A DNA stretch of 64,000 nucleotides from Evernia prunastri (lineage: Eukaryota; Ascomycota; Lecanoromycetes; Lecanorales; Parmeliaceae), in NCBI GenBank assembly GCA_003184365.1, contig NKYR01000113.1, positions 62,001 to 126,000 on the forward strand, in the 5' to 3' direction. The notes under the pieces are model-generated. The model was not told the origin of the DNA and searched no databases. It saw only the letters and a program-made list of their open reading frames with translations. A program made the translations under genes and the position numbers. This document shows, one piece after another, positions 59,491-64,000 of this stretch (position 1 is its first letter; every line of letters begins with the position of its first letter).

Positions 59491-61385
59491 CTACGCGTAG
59501 TCGCCAACCTCGAATTTCTCGTTGTCAAAGAATCTCGCCGAGATAGTATTTCCGTTGAAAATCCGCCCTTCGAGTGCGTTCACGGCCTATACAAGTCAGC
59601 AGGCTGTCCAGAAGTATCCCCAGGATGAAACATACCCTCAGCGCCGACAGCTGACTGGTGAACTTTACAAAGACTGCGGCCTTGGAGGCGTCGCTGCGAT
59701 CAATGAAGACTCTCTCCACACGGCCATACTGTCCGCTGTGAGCAGATGCGCAAAAGTTGGGCCGAACATCTATTATACTGACTTTTTCCCCGCACTCCTC
59801 TCCAATCTCCTGCATCAGGCCCCCATCGCCTGCCCCTTCCATTTCCGCCTCTAAATCCATATCGTCGACCATTCCCCGTAGAACGACGACTTCACTCATG
59901 ACGCCAAATTTGCCGTCCTTTGCTTCGGCATCAGGTACGCCCTTCTTCTTGCCTCCGATAATCTTGCCTCTACCACCTGGTGCTACAAAGCCTCCACCTT
60001 CTGAGTCGGGTTTTTTCTTTTGTTTCTCAATCTGTACGCGTAGAGGATTAACAATACCAGAGCCACTCGCACCAAGACCCGAACCCTTGCTCCATCCATA
60101 CTTTGACATCAAGCGCTCCGCAAAACCTTTTTGACCCGGTCGGAGAGAACGTGGAGCAGCATCCGACGACGCCTCTCTTTCTCGCAAATCGGCCCTTAAC
60201 GCGTCCTCAAGCTCGGCTTCGGAAGAAGGTAACTCGGATGGTGCGGCAGGAAGGTTGTAACGCACAGGCGCTCGGGATACGCTTGCTTGTGGCCGTTGTG
60301 GACTATTCAGCATCGAGTTTGTATGCGGATGGGCCGTGTGTGGTGAATCTATCGCTAGTGGCCTCGAAGCAGGGGGTGGTGAAACAGAGAGGGGCTCGAG
60401 CTGATGCGCAAGTGGATTTAAGCTGAGAGATTCTGATAGACTGCCGAATTGTGAGAGACGCATTCGTTGCGAATAGACATCATCACTAGCTGGATCGTTC
60501 GGAATTTCAATCGACTGGGTATTGTGTTGTGTTGTACCACCATCGTCGAACGATGAAGGAGGCGCGAAAGAAAGACCTGGAGAGGTAACATGCTCTAAGA
60601 ACAGTTAGTGTCTGCTTACACAGAAGAAGGAAGTAACACACTGTTCAGCCGAGGTTGGTACTCATTGCCCGAACTACCCGATTCACTGTCACGTCTTTTT
60701 GCCACGCGATGTGCATAAAGCTTGTCTTTCCAATCTCTTATATCCATGAGCCTTTCATCGCTGTGCTTATAATCATCATAGCTATTCGGACGGGAAGGAT
60801 CGTAGATGTCGTCCCAATTTTGAGGGACATGGGATTCCTCTTTGTTCTTCTTTCGCTTTTTCCTGCCACCGCGCTGGCGCTTCTCCCCGCCATAGAATTC
60901 GTTGACGTCGTTATCCTTGTCCTCGGATGTCCAGTCCGCGAGGGTGGTTTTCGCAAGGGGACGTGCTGTTACGCTTGCTGATTCGAATGATACCACGTCT
61001 GGCAATAGAGTCGGAGGAGCTGCCGCCGGAAGTCTTGGGGCCGAAGACTTGAGCTTCGATTTCTGTGCTGACAACTGTGGCCTTTTTGTCGGCTGAAATC
61101 GTAGAGAAGCTGTGTATTGCAAGAAAGCGCAAAGTGTGAGCCAAACCAGACCGTAGAATTTTAGCAACGCCACACAGTGGCAGGCTCATATCTACCGGCA
61201 CTTATCTGTTGCTTTTCTGCTGCTGCAATATCTTGTGACGGCGGCTCTCCGGCAGGTTGCTTGAAAACTACAGGGCCTCGTGAGATGGTGCCCGGAGTGG
61301 AATCCTTGCTGGAGGAAGGATCGAGGAGGTTGGCATAGAGAGAAAGGCCTGGTCGTGCAGATTTAGCAGCGGAATCGGAAGCCAT
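59491..61385 (-). CDS. SPF45/RBM17-like splicing factor (G-patch and UHM/RRM)
   Basis: Four exons (61385-61196, 61109-60642, 60594-59636, 59586-59491) give 570 aa. The N-terminus MASDSAAKSARPGLSLYANLLD and the block DIYDPSRPNSYDDYKHSDER match SPF45 relatives. A Lys/Arg-rich stretch (KRQRGGRKKRKKNKEE) may be a nuclear signal. A G-patch (about 380-430) has FAERLMSKYGWSKGSGLG. A C-terminal RRM of the UHM type starts at VVVLRGMVDD and ends with ARFFDNEKFEVGDYA, where the Arg-Phe of UHM proteins is kept. The family acts in 3' splice-site choice in the nucleus. The gene is head-to-head with PCS60. Confidence 0.92.
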
Positions 61386-61727
61386 GGTGAGGCGATCGGA
61401 GGGGCAAACAAAAATTGTGTGTGGAGTTTTTCTCACTTAAGTACATCGAAAGTGAGAACTTGAGAGACAACAACTTGAGTACCTAGGTACCTAAGCTGGG
61501 CAGGCAGTGGGAGTGGAGCTAATTGTTAGTGGCCGTTATCAACCCTGTTTAGAGTAGCCCTGCTCCTTTTACGTGCCGCTCTAGTCCGTCTTCAGCGACG
61601 TCATTCGGTCAGATAATTGGAAGTACTTATTGATCGTTGCTGTTAATGCACCTCAAACTTCAACTACTCGTCGTGGTCTAATTATACGTCTGTGCGATAG
61701 CGTTCTCATCCTGTACCCGCAGCATCA
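61386..61727. promoter_or_regulatory. Bidirectional promoter between the SPF45-like gene and PCS60
   Basis: 342 bases separate the two divergent start codons. A TACCTAGGTACCTAAG palindrome-like run lies at about 61480-61495. No TATA box is obvious. Confidence 0.5.
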
Positions 61728-63621
61728 ATGGCAACCTTGTCCACCACACTCTCAAGCACGGGACAAACGCCAGCGATAATTGTGCCCTGCAAGCCTCATG
61801 CCCTCTCCATATCTTATCAGCAGCTCCATTCGCACGTCTCAGCGTTTCAGAGAAAGCTTGCTCGTCTCGGCATCGTCCCTCGAGCTGCGGTGTCAATAGC
61901 TTTACCTAACTCCTATGAGTTCATCGTCGCTTTTCTTGCGGCGTCCTGGCAGAGAGCGATCGCCGCTCCACTCAATCCAGGGTACAAACAAAAAGAATTC
62001 GAATTTTATATCGATGACCTCAGCTCTGCCGTTGCTCTCGTTGAACGAGAGTCATTCCATCAGAATGTACCAGCGGTGTGCGCCGCGCGAAAGCATGGGG
62101 CTGCCATCGCTGAATGCTATTGGAACGGTCATGAGGTAGTGCTGGACATCAAAGATGTCGGCAGGCTATCAGGAAATGATGGTCAGCAAATCCAGAAGGC
62201 GCGACCAGATGATATTGCGCTTGTTCTTCACACAAGCGGTACCACAGGGAGACCCAAGGCTGTATGTCACCAATGTAGAGAAAAGCACAGCTGGTCGTTT
62301 TACTGACAATCTTCTTCAGGTGCCTTTGACTCATCGGAACCTAACCAGGACGATGAGTGCGTCATTAAATATCTTTGTTTCATGGATCGTGGAAGAAACT
62401 GAACAATGCAGAAAATATTCAAACGACTTACAAATTGACATCGCACGATCGGACTTTGTTGGTGATGCCTCTTTTCCATGTCCATGGACTGCTCGCGGGT
62501 TTCCTAGCCCCCCTTTTTTCCGGCGGATCTGTCATAGTGCCGTCGCGCTTCTCAGCCTCGGAATTTTGGAACGACTTCATCACTTACAGAGCTAATTGGT
62601 ACACGGCTGTTCCGACTATCCATCAGATTCTACTCCGAAACCCAGTATGTTTCTCTCTGTGCTTGAATACCACTGGGTAGTCCGCATTTCTTCGCCTTGG
62701 CTGTCAAGACTTGTTTTGTGGACAGAGAAAATGTTGTGTCCTCTTCACTCCCAATACAATATTGTGATTCAAACTTCCGTTTCCAGAATATGTTCGCTGA
62801 CTTCAGACTATCTCAGCCACCGGCAAGAGTGCCCGATATTCGTTTTATTCGGTCATGCTCGTCTCCCTTGTCTCCAAAGACCTTCCATGAACTTGAACAA
62901 GCCTTCAATGCCCCAGTCTTAGAGGCTTATGCAATGACCGAAGGTGCTCATCAGATGACGTCAAATCCACTGCCTCCAGCTAAAAGATACCCGGGAAGTG
63001 TGGGTATTGGTCAAGGCGTCGATGTAAAGATACTTAACGCAAATGGGACCGAGGTTTCCCAAGGTGATGAAGCGGAAATTTGCATCCGAGGCGAAAATGT
63101 AACAAAAGGATACCTTAACAATATTGAAGCAAACAAGACTTCGTTCACCAAAGATGGCTTTTTCAGAACGGGCGATCAAGGTAAGCAAGATGAAGACGGG
63201 TACGTCATTATCACTGGCAGAATCAAAGAACTCATAAATAAGGGTGGTGAAAAAATAAGTCCAGTTGAGCTCGATAACGTCGTGTCCCAGAATCCATCAG
63301 TGGCGGAAGCTGTCTGCTTTGCCATCGCAGACGAGATTTACGGTCAAGATATTGGTCTGGCCGTGGTGCTGAAGAGGGTAGAGGAGATAACTCCTGAAAG
63401 TCTCCGCGAATGGATCGCGGCCAGAGTTGCTAAATTCAAGGTGCCCAAACAGGTATGGGAGGTTCCTCAATCGCTTTTCTCTGTCCCATATGGTTTAGGA
63501 CACTAATCGTTTGCAGATCTTCTTCACCGATAATATTCCCAAGACACCGACAGGCAAAGTCCAGCGCAGAATGGTTGCGGAAGCCATCCTTAAACAGCGA
63601 CAACTCAAAGCCAAGCTCTAA
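61728..63621 (+). CDS. PCS60: Peroxisomal AMP-dependent acyl-CoA synthetase (Pcs60/Fat2; oxalate-CoA ligase group)
   Basis: Five exons (61728-62261, 62320-62356, 62412-62644, 62817-63452, 63517-63621) give 514 aa. The adenylate-forming motif HTSGTTGRPK (about residues 167-176) sits at the first exon junction. MPLFHVHG, EAYAMTEGAHQM, FFRTGD and GRIKELINKGGEKISP follow in the usual order. The catalytic lysine is in TPTGKVQRR near the C-terminus. The protein ends AKL, a type 1 peroxisomal targeting signal. Close relatives activate oxalate to oxalyl-CoA for its breakdown; other acids cannot be excluded. The third intron (172 nt) is the longest. The start context ATCAATGGC is good. Confidence 0.93.
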
Positions 63622-64000
63622 TGGAGCTGTTGCTGTGATAGTTGGTGCGCTCAAAGCGTGGGAGTTGCACAAATCCGGCGAAAAACCACTTATATAAATG
63701 AGCAGCACCCGCGTAGGTCGTTACATTGTCTTTAGAAGTCGATGACCATGTTCATTTGGATGTTGCAGTCTTATCAGTTGAATATTCTACGGGTAGCAGG
63801 TCGCGGTTCCATACCATGGCGAACATTGGCGCTCTAAAGAGGCTGCCTAAAGGCAGATTTGAACTTCGAGAATCATAAGTCGCCGGAATGCTTGGAGCAT
63901 AAGGTCGCAGGAACATACCGGATAGATTTGTATTTTATTCCAATCCCATACACCTTCTGTGAAATAGATGTCTTCTTGCAATGCCTTGAGCACATCTTCC
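63622..64000. other. Downstream flank, nothing recognised
   Basis: The 3' flank of PCS60 and the window end. No coding feature can be supported. Confidence 0.4.

Noticed and set aside
1..64000. tRNA, rRNA and other structured RNA genes
   Set aside because: I looked for T-loop GTTCGA-type words in tRNA context and for rRNA-like sequence and saw none that could be folded convincingly; a covariance-model scan would be decisive.

Overview
The window is nuclear DNA of a filamentous ascomycete (Pezizomycotina). The genes carry short GT-AG introns of about 50-170 bases with CTAAC/CTGAC-like branch sites. The families present are typical of the group: HET protein, fungal rhodopsin-like membrane protein, DUF6536, ECM33 and an ANP1-type mannosyltransferase. 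A TpA-rich block looks like repeat-induced point mutation (RIP). All gene models were spliced by eye; for complete models the exon lengths sum to a multiple of three.

Left flank (1-15 kb): a 7-TM rhodopsin-like membrane protein, a DUF6536 membrane protein, then a head-to-head housekeeping pair (acetyl-CoA acetyltransferase ERG10 and the U5 snRNP GTPase SNU114). A HET-domain protein follows.

Centre (15-34.4 kb): the most unusual part. Three very large proteins are encoded side by side. A minus-strand 11-exon gene (24358 down to 16581, 2,325 aa) fuses a ComEC-like metallo-beta-lactamase fold to a giant DUF6603-type protein. Divergent from it, two plus-strand genes (25523-29227, 1,189 aa; 29914-34373, 1,388 aa) encode proteins without signal peptide or membrane segments. 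From memory they resemble large uncharacterised bacterial proteins. I propose this trio as a candidate undescribed system, possibly of bacterial origin; its function is unknown.

Right of it (35-43.5 kb): an NLR/STAND-like gene (alpha/beta-hydrolase plus NB-ARC plus helical C-terminus) that looks broken at its P-loop. Divergent from it is a 1,022-codon gene of unknown family interrupted by one in-frame TAA. HET, the three-gene cluster, the NLR and the interrupted gene form an accessory, possibly non-self-recognition, island.

Repeat block (44.4-51 kb): TpA-rich RIP-like DNA holding fragments of a Tad-like LINE, three LTR-like segments and three isolated N bases that join pieces which should not be adjacent.

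Right flank (52-64 kb): conserved genes again: ECM33 GPI-anchored wall protein, a bHLH protein with a tandem 7-residue repeat, the ANP1 glycosyltransferase, the SPF45-like splicing factor, and the peroxisomal acyl-CoA synthetase PCS60 with a C-terminal AKL signal. The last two are divergent neighbours.
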